From: Planctomycetia bacterium TMED53
GTDB taxonomy: Bacteria; Planctomycetota; UBA8108; UBA1146
Reading direction: 5' to 3'
Assembly (NCBI GenBank): GCA_002167285.1
Contig: NHDG01000110.1
Coordinates: forward strand, 1-49,394
Length of the DNA stretch: 49,394 nt
Below are positions 49,392 through 49,394 of this stretch, one piece after another (position 1 is the first letter of the stretch; each line of letters starts with the position of its first letter). The notes under the pieces were generated by a model that saw nothing but the letters and a program-made list of their open reading frames with translations, ran no database searches and was not told the origin of the DNA. Position numbers and translations under genes: made by a program.

Positions 49392-49394
49392 AAA

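Noticed and set aside
1-49394. CRISPR arrays, defence islands, prophage, insertion sequences, tRNA or rRNA genes
   Set aside because: No regularly spaced repeats, transposase, integrase, Cas or phage structural motifs, and no cloverleaf or rRNA-like sequence, were recognised on either strand by reading.

Overview
The window reads as a chromosome segment from a Gram-negative environmental bacterium, most likely a planctomycete or close relative. This is inferred from gene content, not from a marker gene. The clues are secreted proteins with dockerin-type calcium repeats, a DUF1800/DUF1501 pair, a CRTAC1-like (FG-GAP plus ASPIC/UnbV) lipoprotein beside a TPR protein, and a signal peptidase II gene together with several lipoproteins. 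The DNA is moderately GC-rich throughout, with no obvious composition break. I recognised no rRNA, tRNA, CRISPR array, insertion sequence, phage gene or origin. Genes are tightly packed. Many are translationally coupled (ATGA, TTGA or TAATG overlaps), and several convergent pairs have no spacer or overlap.

Layout. 1-307 is a leader with AAACCGG repeats. 308-3909 holds a sodium:solute symporter, with an apparent barrel-sandwich domain inserted in a loop, coupled to an ArnT-like glycosyltransferase. 4041-9429 is a secretion operon: dockerin/DUF1800 protein, Tat-exported DUF1501 protein, and a double-cupredoxin/dockerin protein. 9539-12303 is the TPR plus CRTAC1-like pair. 12304-15319 is a PhoD-like phosphatase (minus strand) divergent from a second ArnT-like transferase. 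15326-19851 is an RND pump with its adaptor. 19942-24570 is a HyuB-like hydrolase subunit, a NatA/NatB-type ABC exporter and a DUF454 membrane protein.

24571-31635 (minus strand) carries a saccharopine-dehydrogenase-like reductase, a 56-residue membrane peptide coupled to an endonuclease/phosphatase lipoprotein, and a Tat-exported three-subunit molybdenum hydroxylase operon (2Fe-2S, molybdopterin, FAD/4Fe-4S) ending in a small cysteine-rich protein. 31860-32506 is an RRM RNA-binding protein with a long, repeat-containing upstream region. 32507-37193 has a membrane-anchored coiled-coil protein, a secreted esterase, an FeS-type photolyase and a small unknown protein. 37197-39738 has a beta-carbonic anhydrase whose ribosome binding site lies in a hairpin, an HtrA-type protease and signal peptidase II. 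39662-43843 has a GT-C glycosyltransferase coupled to HyuA, divergent from a TPR/SPOR lipoprotein. 43843-49391 has a carboxypeptidase-regulatory-like protein, a PD40 lipoprotein, a YjbQ-family enzyme coupled to a possible pseudo-receiver, and an XPB N-terminal-like protein coupled to an unknown partner.

The dominant theme is the cell envelope: exported redox and copper proteins, lipoproteins and their peptidase, envelope proteolysis, efflux, and lipid-linked sugar transfer. The strongest candidates for undescribed biology are the DUF1800-DUF1501-cupredoxin operon, the symporter with an embedded lipoyl-like domain, the cysteine-rich peptide of the molybdenum hydroxylase operon, the XPB-like protein without a motor plus its partner, and the carbonic anhydrase hairpin.
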